Positions 9,101-18,221 of a stretch of 22,354 nt of DNA are shown one piece after another. Numbering within the stretch: the first letter of the stretch is position 1; each line of letters opens with the position of its first letter. The translations under genes were made by a program, and so were the position numbers. The stretch is taken from positions 1 through 22,354 of the forward strand of contig CAYYNP010000164.1 in NCBI GenBank assembly GCA_964472545.1, written 5' to 3'. The notes beneath the pieces are model-generated. The model saw only the letters and a list, made by a program, of their open reading frames with translations, searched no databases and had not been told where the DNA came from. The stretch is from CAYYNP01 sp964472545. Its GTDB lineage: Bacteria > Planctomycetota > Planctomycetia > Pirellulales > Thermoguttaceae.

Positions 9101-10349
9101 CGTCGAAAAACGCAACTTTCTTGCGGCATCCCGAGACGGCGGCGCGAAGTTTCGGGGCGTTCTCGACTTCGTCCGCGTCTACCATGCCGTTTTCGACGAT
9201 TTCGCCGAGCTCCCGTCTCCGCGCCGGCACGCACCTCGGCGCGTCACCCGGGAGTTCATCGACACCTGTCGAGCGCAATACGCCGGGGCCGACCTTCGCG
9301 ACGCGTTGATCGATGCGAAGGTGCGGCCCGAATACGCCTTCTACGAAGAGATCGGCAGGAAGCGAGACGAGCGCATTCGTGAGATCGAGGCCGGCGATGA
9401 GGCACTGGCGGAGGCCCGGCGAAAGCTCGGCGAGATCGGCCGGGAAATGGGCCAGCGCCAGGCCGAACTGCGGGCGGAATTCGAGAAGTTGCCCACGACG
9501 CTCCGCGCGGTCGAAGCGCGCCGAACGCTCGACGCGCAGATTCGCGAATTGGAGACTCGCCGCAACGAGATCGTCAAGACGCTAGAAGCCAAGGCGATCG
9601 ACGATCACCGGGCCCTCATCGAAAGCGAGGATCGGGCCGTCGCCGAATCCAAAGCCAAACGGGAGCAGGCCGAAGCAGAGCTGAAGCGTCTCGACGAGTC
9701 GTTTCTGGCCGAGGCCGAGCGTGCGGAACCGGAGGACGAGCTGCGCCGCGCCATCTACCTCGCCAACTTGAAACGGGCGAGTGAGGAACACCCTCGCTGG
9801 CGCACGGCGAGGGAGCGTGCCGCTGCCGAAGCCGGCGAAATCGGCGGCCGGCGTCACCGACGGCTGCAATTGCTGATCGCCGATAACGCAGAACTCGCCC
9901 GACTGGAGCGGGAAATCAAGGCACTGCGGGGACAGACCGAACAGCTCCGGACGGATTCTCGAGATTACGTCGACAGCCGCACCGTCGAAATGCGGCAGAA
10001 GGTCATCGCAGCGGAAATCGAGGTCGGCGAGGCCCTGCGACGCCACACCGTGAAGTATAAGCCGGAATACGACTGGCTGCTCACGCTGCGGTGGCTCGCC
10101 TTCAGCGGACACTACAACTACCCGTACCGATCCTATATTCGCGAGCGGATCGCCAAAGAGGTCGGCGGTCGCGCGTGTCACGAGGAGTTCGGCACGCTGG
10201 AGTCGATCTACACGCTGCAGAGCGAGACGAAATGGCACACTCGCTGCGATTGGGATTGGCGCCTGGCGCAGGAGATCGACCGTTCGATCGAAGAACTGCC
10301 GCTGTTGCAGGCGTGGTTGAAGCGGGCGCGTGGGGATGTGAAGCCGTGA
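6153..10349 (+). CDS. Giant secreted DUF6055 (Svx/AvrXca-like) metalloprotease with hexapeptide, LamG-like and coiled-coil regions
   Basis: The protein has 1398 residues. The start has GAGGA six bases upstream, and residues 1-20 form a signal peptide ending AFA/ED. The peptidase motif HEWGH lies at 324-328, with Glu342 in GGEILADV as the likely third zinc ligand. A segment near residues 530-580 (DWRACIVAV...YWLTVAATPSALP) is almost repeated in the paralogue at 3098-1. Hexapeptide repeats occupy about 715-790 after a glycine-rich linker, and a LamG-like sandwich lies at about 843-1018 (FDGRTQYAE...FRGVLDFVRVYH). A long charged, Glu/Arg/Ala-rich coiled coil runs from about 1060 to 1295, followed by a conserved-looking end with YNYPYRSYIRERI. 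The family is linked to secreted virulence factors in plant pathogens. Its use here, beside a lyase and sulfatases, may be attack on glycosylated protein or cell-surface material, which is inference. A run of seven G lies at 8283-8289. Confidence 0.88.
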   Translation: MKRLLIFAAIVSASCNAAFAEDYDFFGRARYPGPRKVPGVDLYRVEQGGGPHAEGYQRRVVDWWPRRGIDVIEVEDGMPLRTWTLRERTLDTAACVVHPELGTEEFTRRLNPSQPRQFRAHLIAFRGIGNRYGDPFRFLPYFCPAAVLRLEDGTKRCFTRGTFVEEDERYLLDLYVKEMERIRGTLSDATYELAGGLMREWPDNAEPGEPGTMRVESEHFVWVSGSQHAPNEGYSPWVNRDEPDKARLYREGSVAFAEDMWAYQEHAGVLMPYWDRRERLKYAITVCGTYVNGHRWIGGYAGGGYGGCGIKHAGGGVWSFLLAHEWGHGLPLQTKVDGGGGEILADVCVIVDDPARGEKFANNVCRPWRNCVHGAYATGLFHAMMADDPNWGYAALIALPVGRDEPSIFHTLARVGEQRGLFANGIRGVGDMVGEFAARQAEFDCELQDTMRRAFVSVKRNHLEAIDRDAGLYRISWSEAPEPYGVNVIRLVPKPADGPSQRERTIAVDFRGLYDPATHGDWRACIVAVGADGRARYSPLWNQGTMEMAVKPGDRRYWLTVAATPSALPHIPSGRGIGVLLNGRHAYRYPYEVKLSGCRPGTPHNMPGDSEDYTLSHLGLHRRRDTGGLCVIPYPGDAPEAAMLRKTVPRLRAELDAFNEEMDRLIADGQIATDDWWYTRRFAPEQSFLNSYVDWMLAGVVGGRHPNGGGGGAASAEVADTAYVAPDAMVLDGAKVLDRAAVEDYAVVRGPGAIVSGNAKVGGQAYVAGNVEIGGYTRVLHPIVADDAPIVPYEVPLRPFQEPDEDDKLWANYALDREEQQVLEDWFRYKQNHSICYQYDELNLNGRLHGRPEFVVDGDRRGFRFDGRTQYAEASPLLADLGQITVDVALKWEGGENQAVFDFGSSEDNRFVLTPSGDSGQAELVVTLQGKAEQIVADVPLPRDKWAECRVEIDGRTIAIWIDGRKAAAARSAFHPADVFPPGVEKRNFLAASRDGGAKFRGVLDFVRVYHAVFDDFAELPSPRRHAPRRVTREFIDTCRAQYAGADLRDALIDAKVRPEYAFYEEIGRKRDERIREIEAGDEALAEARRKLGEIGREMGQRQAELRAEFEKLPTTLRAVEARRTLDAQIRELETRRNEIVKTLEAKAIDDHRALIESEDRAVAESKAKREQAEAELKRLDESFLAEAERAEPEDELRRAIYLANLKRASEEHPRWRTARERAAAEAGEIGGRRHRRLQLLIADNAELARLEREIKALRGQTEQLRTDSRDYVDSRTVEMRQKVIAAEIEVGEALRRHTVKYKPEYDWLLTLRWLAFSGHYNYPYRSYIRERIAKEVGGRACHEEFGTLESIYTLQSETKWHTRCDWDWRLAQEIDRSIEELPLLQAWLKRARGDVKP

Positions 10350-10372
10350 AGTACGCGAGAAGGAGTGAACTT

Positions 10373-11382
<1,010 letters not shown>

Positions 11383-11386
<4 letters not shown>

Positions 11387-13734
11387 GCATCGTGCAATAC
11401 ACGCCCGCACTCGTCGTATCGATCGCCATGCTGGCGCCGCAGAATTCGCCTCCACGTGCCGATGAGTACAACGCCACCAACGCCAACGGCGTGCGGAAGT
11501 TTTCGGCCGTGCCTGCGGTCGGCGTACATCCCCGCGTGTTGATGAGCCCGGAGGACCTGCCGGCCTGGCGAAAGGAGGTGATTACGACCTATCGCGGCAC
11601 GACGTTCTTTGCCGAGCGGTTTGAGTCCAAACGGATCGATACGCTGGCGGCCATCGAAGAGGACCTCTCCGACGATGCCCTGCGCGCCGCGTATCCCAAC
11701 GACGGCCCCGGCGACAACCACGATCTGCTATTCGCTGCGCTCGACGTGATCTACCACGAGGACGGCCGCCAGGCGGAGGTCGTCTGCCGCGCGGTGGCGA
11801 ATTTCGCCCGGGTTGTGTTGGCACGCAGCCAAGACGCATCGAAATGGGGCAAGATCGACACCGATATCGGCGGCATCCAAGGGCTCGACGGTATCGCTGC
11901 CGGCCTGGGCCATCTTTGGCATCGCGGCGGGGCCGATTTCGCGTTGGCGTACGACTATTTGTACGACTACATGACCGTCGAGCAACGCGATGTCTGCCGT
12001 CGGGCCATCTCGGCGGCCACCAAGGACCTCGTCTGTTGGGGCATGGGCTTTCCACGCGGCCGGGGGATCAGCAACTGGTACGGCTACCACGGCGAGATGG
12101 GCCCGATGCTGCTGGCCATCGAAGGCGAGGAGGGCTTTCGGGCGGACCAATGGGAGAAGTTTCGCCAGGCGATCCGCGATTGGGCCGAAGTGCATATCTA
12201 CGAGACTGGCGGATCGAACGAAGACGGCTATACGGTCAACACGTCGCTGCGCGAGGGCCAGTTCACGCTGCTCGCCATGGCACGCCGTGGCGAAAACTAC
12301 TTCGATTCGCCCAACATCCGCAACTACTGGAAGTGGGTCGTGCTCTCGCTGGTGCCCGGCGAAGACACCGGCGAGACGGTCGGTTATTCGTCGTGCCGGG
12401 TGAGCCCGTACGAGAGTGCTCCGGTGATGGTCCGCTGGGCGGCGCCGGGCGACAGGCGGATCAACTATTACCTTCGGCAATACAAAGGCCACGACTACAG
12501 CCGGCAGAATCGCTGGCAATACGCGCCGATGAGCACGCTGTTTTGTATGAACTGGGAAGACACGGATGCGTTGCCGTTGGACATGGCGAAGCTCGACTTG
12601 CCGATGACGGCCGTCTTCCCGTACCAGGGTCTGTTTATCACCCGAAGCGACTGGTCGGACGACGCGGCCTATCTGAATCTGCTTGCCCGGCACGACGCCT
12701 GGTACGATCGGCACGAGAACGTCGATCGCGGGCGGTTTGTCTTTGCCGCGCTGGGTCGGCGTTGGGCCGTCGACCGTCCCTGGGCCCAAGCACAGAAGAG
12801 CAGCGATCACAACCTGGTACATATCGACGGGCTGGCCCAAGCCGAAGCCCAGGTAGGGCGCGGCAAGGCCCCCAACGCGCGGCTCATCAAGCACGGGGAC
12901 CTCGGTGCCTCAGACGCCGGCATGTTGAGCTACGCCGTGATGGACCTCGAGAACGCCTACGACTGGCTCTGGGCCCACAGTTGGGATTCGCCGGGCGACG
13001 GCTGGGAGCCGGAGACTCGCACTTTCGAGGAGCTCGGCTGGCCGTGGGAGCGTCCGGGCCAGCCGCCGGCCTTGCACGGGCACGACGATCCCGACGCCCC
13101 GAAGTACAACTTCACCGGCTGCAATCTCTGGCGGACGCCGAACAATCCGGTCGAGTTCTGCTGGCGGACCGGCGTCCTCGTCCGCGGCCAGTATCCCTAC
13201 GCGATGATCGTCGACGACGTCAAGAAGGACGATCGAGACCGCACCTACGACTGGTACATGCAAGTGCCCGACGACGTGACGTTCATCCCCCAGGCCGACG
13301 GCAGCGTGCTGCTGGCCGAGAACGACGAGCAACAGACCTACAACCGCCCGAACGTCGGCTCGCGGCGGTTGCTGGTGATGCCGTTGGGCTCGACGAAGCC
13401 GGCCGTCAAGCTGGAGGAGTACACCTCGGGCATTTCTCGAAATACGGCCCACCGTGCCCGGCGGCTGGTGGTTTCTCGTCAAGGCCACGAGGGGCGTTTT
13501 CGCATGCTGCTCTATCCGTTTCGCACCACGGTCGAGCCGGCCGGCAGTACGAGCCGTGAGGATTGGGCCCGGCTGCCGCTGGGAGCTACCGTTGCGCAGT
13601 CCGGCCCGGCGACGTCCGACGGGTTCTTTGTGAAGTTCGAGGGGCAGAAGGACGAATGGACATGCACTCCCGGGCCGGACGGCCGCAGCCGTCTCGCCCT
13701 GCAACGCGGTGGGCAGCGGTGGGAAATCGAGTGA
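11383..13734 (+). CDS. Heparinase II/III-like polysaccharide lyase, exported
   Basis: The protein has 783 residues. The ATG at 11383 overlaps the previous stop as ATGA, suggesting translational coupling; a GTG at 11392 lies ten bases after AAGGAG (11376-11381) and is a good alternative start. A short hydrophobic N-terminus followed by PPRADE may be a signal peptide. Residues about 40-380 look like an alpha/alpha toroid, with ISNWYGYHGEMGP at 229-241 as the likely catalytic-site stretch (Asn231, Tyr235, His236). Residues about 430-780 match the beta-sandwich half of heparinase II/III-type lyases, with HENVDRG at 444-450 and HNLVHIDG at 476-483. Such enzymes cleave uronic-acid polysaccharides by beta-elimination. 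The particular substrate (glycosaminoglycan, alginate or another) cannot be read from the sequence. It is the last gene of the four-gene operon and converges on a sulfatase 54 bases away. Confidence 0.8.
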
Positions 13735-13752
13735 CGAGCCGCCCGTCGGCCG

Positions 13753-13781
13753 CCGCACCCGTCAATTGGCTCTTTGTGCGG
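13753..13781. terminator. Weak hairpin between convergent lyase and sulfatase genes
   Basis: CCGCAC (13753-13758) can pair with GTGCGG (13776-13781) across a 17-base loop in the 54-bp gap between the two convergent stops. There is no clear U-run on either side, so a terminator role is suggested only by location. Confidence 0.2.
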
Positions 13782-13788
13782 TGCCATT

Positions 13789-15615
13789 CTACGGCAGCCG
13801 TTCGACCTCCACGTAGAACGCCCCACAGAGCCCCTTGCCGTCGGCATCGTAGAACCAGGTTTGCAGCGTTGTCTTGCCGGCCGGCAGGGGCGCCGTGAAC
13901 GTGACGGCTTTGTCGCCCGCGGCCACGGGCTCTCGTAGATCGACGTCGGCCACCTTCAGCCGCGCACTGGCCGCCGGCAGGGCCTTGCCGGGCGGGAAGC
14001 TGCCCTCGACGCCGCGATACTCCGGCAGCGGGGCGGTGATCGCGGTGTTGGCCTCGCGCGGCCAACGGCGCAGCGAAATCCGGTAGGTGCCCGCTCGGGC
14101 AATCTCGACGTTCCACGGGGCGTTCATCACCGGCATCGGACGCCCGCCGGGCAACGATCCTTCGACCACTGGCACGCCGAGTTGCCGGACGTCGAACGGC
14201 TGGGCGGCGGGCACGAGCTTGTCAGCCAGCCAGTCGAGCGACGTCAGACGCGCGGGGTTTTCGCGATCGGAACCGAGCACGATCGGCGCGAAGTCGTCGA
14301 GCGTCGGTTCGATCGTCTTCCACCAACTTTGATAGTGTGCATGCATGCTCGCGATTACATCGGGATTCTCCGCCGCGACGTTGCGTTCTTGTCCCGGGTC
14401 GGACTTGACGTCGTACAACTCCTCCCCATGCACCAACCGCCACCGGTTGTAGAGCACGGCCGAATCCCACTTCTGCGGCTGTGTGGGGTCGAGCCCGCCG
14501 TACTGCACCACCGCCATTCGCCGCCCCAACTCCGGTTGCTCCCGGCCGGACAATACCGGTGCAAGGCTGAGGCCGTCGAATCGCGTGCCGCGGGGCATCT
14601 TCAGCCGGCAGAGATCGGCCAGCGTGGGCAGCAAGTCGGTCACGTGCGTCAACGCACCGACGTCGCCCGCCGCCCGCAACTGGCCATCGGGCCAACGCAG
14701 GAAACACGGCACGCGATGTCCGCCGTCGTACAAGCTGGCCTTCGCCCCGCGCATGCCCGCGTTGTAGACCTTGATGCCGCCGGTGCCGCCGTTGTCGGTC
14801 ATAAAGATCAGCAGCGTGTTCTCGCGCAGGCCGGTTTTGCCGAGCATCTTGTCGAGCCGCGCCATGTTCGCGTCGATGTTGGCCACCATGGCGAAGAAGC
14901 CGGCCGTGTCGCGGTCGAGATGGCGATACGGCCGTTTGTACTCTTCCGGCGCGAAGAACGGCCCGTGCGGTGCGTTGGTCGAAATGTAGACGAACATCGG
15001 CTCGTCGCGGCGGCGCTGCGCGTCGATCCAACGCAACGCTTCGTCGAACCAGACGTCGGTGCAATAGCCGGGAAACTGACGCACGGCGCCGTCGACGCGG
15101 AAGAAGTCGTCGAAGTAATCGTTGTTCCAATAGTCGGGCGTGGAGGTGATGCCCCAGCCGAGATGGTAGACGGCCCGCTGGAAACCGCGATCCTGCGGGC
15201 GATGGGGATAGTTGTCGCCGAGGTGCCACTTGCCGAAGACGGCCGTGCGGTAGCCGTTTCGGGCGAAGATCTCCGGCATGGTTGCCAGGCCTCGCCGTAG
15301 AAAAGTCCGCCCGGAACACGCGCAATAGGCCCCGCTACGGATCGCTGCCGTGCCGGTCAACAACTCCGCCCGGCTGGGCGTACACATCGGCGACACGTGA
15401 AAATCGGTCAGCCGGATGCTCTGGGCGTGCAGCTTGTCGAGATACGGCGTCTTCAAGACTGGATTGCCGTGGCAGGAGAGGTCGCCGTAGCCTTGATCGT
15501 CGGTAAGCACGATGATCACGTTGGGCCGCCGTAGCGTCTGTTCGCCGGCTGCCGAGGGGCCTGCGGCGGCGATGAAGGCCAGGATGGCCATCGTAGCGAA
15601 TTGGTGAAGTGCCAT
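13789..15615 (-). CDS. Secreted arylsulfatase (sulfatase family S1, Cys-type) with C-terminal beta-sandwich-like extension
   Basis: The protein has 608 residues. An upstream in-frame ATG would add 34 residues, but the ATG at 15615 has GGAGG eight bases upstream and begins a signal peptide (MALHQFATMAILAFIAAAG, ending SAAG/EQ). The sulfatase core starts RPNVIIVLTDDQGYGD, with metal ligands Asp39 and Asp40. Cys78 in CTPSR is the residue converted to formylglycine, followed by LLTGT. A second metal motif, TDNGG, starts at Thr273. After the catalytic domain, residues about 440-608 form an extra region (NAPWNVEIARAGTYRISLRR ... LPAGKTTLQTWFYD) that looks like a beta-rich accessory module seen in some planctomycetal sulfatases. 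It hydrolyses sulfate esters, probably on a carbohydrate. It lies 56 bases downstream of another sulfatase, probably on the same transcript. Maturation would need an FGE or anSME encoded elsewhere. Confidence 0.9.
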   Translation of the reverse strand: MALHQFATMAILAFIAAAGPSAAGEQTLRRPNVIIVLTDDQGYGDLSCHGNPVLKTPYLDKLHAQSIRLTDFHVSPMCTPSRAELLTGTAAIRSGAYCACSGRTFLRRGLATMPEIFARNGYRTAVFGKWHLGDNYPHRPQDRGFQRAVYHLGWGITSTPDYWNNDYFDDFFRVDGAVRQFPGYCTDVWFDEALRWIDAQRRRDEPMFVYISTNAPHGPFFAPEEYKRPYRHLDRDTAGFFAMVANIDANMARLDKMLGKTGLRENTLLIFMTDNGGTGGIKVYNAGMRGAKASLYDGGHRVPCFLRWPDGQLRAAGDVGALTHVTDLLPTLADLCRLKMPRGTRFDGLSLAPVLSGREQPELGRRMAVVQYGGLDPTQPQKWDSAVLYNRWRLVHGEELYDVKSDPGQERNVAAENPDVIASMHAHYQSWWKTIEPTLDDFAPIVLGSDRENPARLTSLDWLADKLVPAAQPFDVRQLGVPVVEGSLPGGRPMPVMNAPWNVEIARAGTYRISLRRWPREANTAITAPLPEYRGVEGSFPPGKALPAASARLKVADVDLREPVAAGDKAVTFTAPLPAGKTTLQTWFYDADGKGLCGAFYVEVERLP

Positions 15616-15671
15616 GCGTCGATCCTCCGTAATTCCGATCGCGTGAGAGCTGCGACCTTTTCGAGTAGAGT

Positions 15672-17249
15672 CTATCCGGCAGATCGTGGCCTGCCGCTCG
15701 CGTTCCACGCTTCCCAAAGGGATTCGAGTTGGCCAACCTTCTCAGGAAGTTCTCCCGCCAGATCGGTCGTTTCGGCGGGATCGGCCTGAATGTCGTAGAG
15801 TTCCCAGGCCTTGTCGTCCATTCGCACGAGCTTCCAGCGCCCGCTGCGGACGGCGCGGCCGTGGGCGAACTTCCAAAACAGCGCGTCGTGGCCGGCCCGG
15901 CGTTGACCGCGAAAGATCGGCATCAGACTCTTACCGTCGGCGGGCCCGACGGCTCGGCCGTTGTACGCTTGGGGATACGCCACGCCGGCCGCGTCCAGCG
16001 CGGTCGGCAGCAGGTCGATGACGTGGGCCACCTGATCGGTAAGTTGTCCGCCCCGGGTAATGACGGCCGGCCATCGCGCGATCAGCGGCACGCGCGTACC
16101 GCCCTCGTGGTCGTATTGCTTGAAGAGCCTCAGCGGCGTGTTGCTGGAGTTGGCCCAGCCGTAGCCGTAGCTCTGCCAAGTGTCTTCGGGGCCGGGCATG
16201 ACGCCGGGCCGGTTGCCGACCACCAGCGGCCGGCCGTCGCGCGTGGCCGCGTTTAAGAAGCTCCCTTTGCGGTTGGCACCGTACTCCACGTGGCAGCCGC
16301 CGTTGTCGATGGTGAAGAGGATCAGCGTGTTGTCCAGACGGCCCCGTTCCTCGAGCGCTTGCAGGATGCGGCCGATGCCCCGGTCCATGCGGTCGACTTG
16401 CGCCGCGTAAACCTCCATGCGGCGCTGTTGCCAGGCCTTGTTCGGATCGTCGTCCCACGCCGGCACGTCCGGATGACGCGGCGACAGGGGCGTCTCTTCG
16501 CGGACGACGCCCAGTTGCTTCATCCGGGCCAGCCGCGTTTCCCGTAAGCGGTCCCACCCGCCGGCGTAGCATCCCTTGTATTTGGCAACATCTTCCGGCA
16601 GCGCGTGCAGCGGCCAATGGGCGGCCGTGTAGGCGACGTACAGAAAGAGCGGCGTCTGCTTCGGCGTCTGGCGGATGTAGGCGGCCGCGTTGTCGCTGAT
16701 CGCATCGGTGTAGTAGAAGTCCTCGTTCGCTTGCCACTCGTGCTCGGCCGGCTCGCCGTCGCGGGTGAGCATCAGCGGCGCGAAGAAGCTGCCGCAGCCG
16801 ATGGGCGTGCCGTAGAAGTGGTCAAAGCCGCGCTTCAGCGGAGCCGATCGGGCAGGGCCAACGTCGTTCGTGTTGTGCCATTTGCCCGCCATGCAACTGC
16901 GGTACCCGGCCGTCTTGAGGGCTTCCGGGATCGTCACGTTCGCGCCGTCGGCAAAGCCGCGGATCCAGTAGCGGCCGGTCAACAACGTGGTACGGGTCGG
17001 GGCACACATGTTCTCCGTGTAGTACCGCGTGAAGCGGATGCCCTGTGCGGCAAGGCCGTCGAGGTTTGGCGTCTCGATCTCGCCGCCGTAACAGCCGAGA
17101 TCGGAATAGCCCATGTCGTCGGCAATCAGGATCACAACGTCCGGCCGGGCGGCGTCGTCAGGCGCTGGCTCTTCTGCCTGCATCACGCTTAGACAGGCCG
17201 CCGTAACGGCCCCAACGCTCACGGCCCTTAGAAAGTCGTGTCGATTCAT
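15672..17249 (-). CDS. Secreted sulfatase (sulfatase family S1, Cys-type)
   Basis: The protein has 525 residues. The start at 17249 has GGAGGG with an eight-base spacer. The N-terminus MNRHDFLRAVSVGAVTAACL has the shape of a Tat signal, but the second arginine of the twin pair is histidine, so Sec export is equally possible; cleavage is likely near MQA/EE. The core begins RPDVVILIADDMGYSDLGCYG, with Asp44 and Asp45 as metal ligands. Cys82 in CAPTR is the formylglycine site, with LLTGR after it. IDNGG around Asp315 is the second metal motif, and FWKFAHGRAVRSGRWKLV and WELYDIQADPAETTDLA form the usual C-terminal end. The substrate is not predictable; sulfated polysaccharide is likely from context. 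It is the first gene of a two-gene sulfatase unit with a candidate promoter at 17370-17398. Confidence 0.9.
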   Translation of the reverse strand: MNRHDFLRAVSVGAVTAACLSVMQAEEPAPDDAARPDVVILIADDMGYSDLGCYGGEIETPNLDGLAAQGIRFTRYYTENMCAPTRTTLLTGRYWIRGFADGANVTIPEALKTAGYRSCMAGKWHNTNDVGPARSAPLKRGFDHFYGTPIGCGSFFAPLMLTRDGEPAEHEWQANEDFYYTDAISDNAAAYIRQTPKQTPLFLYVAYTAAHWPLHALPEDVAKYKGCYAGGWDRLRETRLARMKQLGVVREETPLSPRHPDVPAWDDDPNKAWQQRRMEVYAAQVDRMDRGIGRILQALEERGRLDNTLILFTIDNGGCHVEYGANRKGSFLNAATRDGRPLVVGNRPGVMPGPEDTWQSYGYGWANSSNTPLRLFKQYDHEGGTRVPLIARWPAVITRGGQLTDQVAHVIDLLPTALDAAGVAYPQAYNGRAVGPADGKSLMPIFRGQRRAGHDALFWKFAHGRAVRSGRWKLVRMDDKAWELYDIQADPAETTDLAGELPEKVGQLESLWEAWNASGRPRSAG

Positions 17250-17369
17250 CGCCGGGACCCTCCACTGGATTCTATCGCGAACGCTCTCGCGCGACGTTTC
17301 CAGCCGAGTTCATCCGCCGACCAAGGAGGTCCTCCCGATGGTGCACACGGTTATCGACGCCGCCACCGT

Positions 17370-17398
17370 ATTATGGTCGGGTTGCCGCGTAATCGCAA
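17370..17398 (-). promoter_or_regulatory. Sigma70-like promoter for the sulfatase pair
   Basis: On the minus strand TTGCGA (17398-17393) and CATAAT (17375-17370) are separated by exactly 17 bases, matching consensus at 4 and 5 of 6 positions. The leader to the ATG at 17249 would be about 115 bases and contains the odd palindrome GGAGG-A-CCTCC (17335-17325). It shows the sulfatases need not depend on the GlcG-like gene upstream. Confidence 0.5.
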
Positions 17399-17413
17399 CT
17401 GCGTGACGCACAC

Positions 17414-17818
17414 TCAGGTGACGGTGGCGGCCGCCGCCTCGGCAACGGCGTGGTCGTTCTCGACCGTGCTGCCGGAAACTCCAACGGCGCCGATCACCGT
17501 CCCGTCGCCGTCGGTCAACGGCACGCCGCCGGGAAAGCTGATCAGCCCGCCGTTGGAGTGTTCGATGTTGTAGAGTGCACCGCCAGGCTGAGACAATTCG
17601 CCGATCGTGCCGGTGTTCATGTCGAAGAACCGGGCCGTGCGGGCCTTCTTGATCGCGATGTCGATCGATCCCAACCAGGCGCCGTCCATCCGGGCAAAGG
17701 CCTTCAGATTGGCGCCGGCGTCGACCACGGCGATGTCCATCTTCGTATCGAGTTCTTCCGATTTGGCGATCGCGGCCGCGAGGGCCTTTTGCGCTTGGTC
17801 TAACGAAACGTCGGACAT
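17414..17818 (-). CDS. GlcG/HbpS-like (Haem_degrading, DUF336) small protein
   Basis: The protein has 134 residues, the usual GlcG length. The ATG at 17818 has AGGAG six bases upstream. The frame continues open upstream to 18010 but with low-complexity, proline/glutamine-rich sequence and no good ribosome site, so the extension is rejected. The fold signature is clear: MDIAVVDAGANLKAFARMDGAW, then AIKKARTA, GGLISFPGGVPL and GTVIGAVGVSGST, ending with AVAEAAAATVT. Relatives bind haem or act as sensors or accessory proteins (HbpS), or are encoded beside glycolate oxidase (GlcG); the role of most is undefined. There is no signal peptide, so it is probably cytoplasmic. It precedes the two sulfatase genes on the same strand by 164 bases; a functional link to them is unproven. 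Confidence 0.88.
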   Translation of the reverse strand: MSDVSLDQAQKALAAAIAKSEELDTKMDIAVVDAGANLKAFARMDGAWLGSIDIAIKKARTARFFDMNTGTIGELSQPGGALYNIEHSNGGLISFPGGVPLTDGDGTVIGAVGVSGSTVENDHAVAEAAAATVT

Positions 17819-17872
17819 TCGTTGCTCCTGCAAAGTGTCGCTGTCCCCGCTCCCGGCAACGGGCGTCGAGGA

Positions 17873-17896
17873 TTGCGATTGTGGTTGTGGTTGTGG
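17873..17896. repeat. Short hexanucleotide tandem repeat
   Basis: There are four units of six bases, the first TTGCGA and the next three TTGTGG. It lies 55 bases upstream of the GlcG-like start codon, outside any accepted gene. It may simply be low-complexity sequence. Confidence 0.6.
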
Positions 17897-18079
17897 TGCT
17901 TTTCGCCGCCCCGGCCGAGAACGCATCTTCGTGAGTGTCCATCGAGAGATCACCTCTCGGGGACGCCTGATCGCCCTCGCGGGTCGTGGCTCGGGACATT
18001 CTTCCGGCAACCATCAATAAAGGAAAGCCGTTAACGCGACGCACACTCCAACAACGAGCGTTCGGCGAGGTGCCCCAAA

Positions 18080-18108
18080 CGGACACTATTGCCTCCCGCA
18101 CATATAAT
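18080..18108 (+). promoter_or_regulatory. Sigma70-like promoter for the DUF3500 gene
   Basis: A perfect TATAAT (18103-18108) lies 17 bases after CGGACA (18080-18085), whose last four bases match the -35 consensus. The leader to the ATG at 18222 would be about 107 bases. Confidence 0.5.
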
Positions 18109-18221
18109 GGGCTGACGCAACACGGCACATTCAACCGGCGGCGGTCTGCGCAGGACCGTACTCACCCCCTTCCTTGTGGGTGGATCGGCGACCCTGCGGC
18201 GTCGCTACGAGGAGGTGAACG

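Larger units (their letters stand above)
17819..18221. other. Intergenic region between divergent GlcG-like and DUF3500 genes
   Basis: This 403-bp stretch holds no convincing gene. It contains four tandem hexamers at 17873-17896 (TTGCGA then three TTGTGG), a 6-bp stem hairpin at 17943-17959 (CGAGAG, loop ATCAC, CTCTCG), the promoter of the DUF3500 gene at 18080-18108, and a short CACCC/GGGTG stem at 18163-18182. No clear promoter for the GlcG-like gene was found. Confidence 0.5.

Noticed and set aside
14182..15300. Plus-strand open frame opposite the second sulfatase
   Set aside because: It is a shadow of the sulfatase frame, which has intact CTPSR and metal motifs.
15616..15717. N-terminal extension of the second sulfatase
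   Set aside because: It would hide the signal peptide; GGAGG stands correctly before the ATG at 15615.
17310..18134. Minus-strand 274-codon frame overlapping the GlcG-like gene, with GAGGTGATC before an internal ATG
   Set aside because: The ribosome-site match is tempting, but the product is threonine/arginine-rich low complexity and overlaps the well-supported GlcG-like gene almost entirely.
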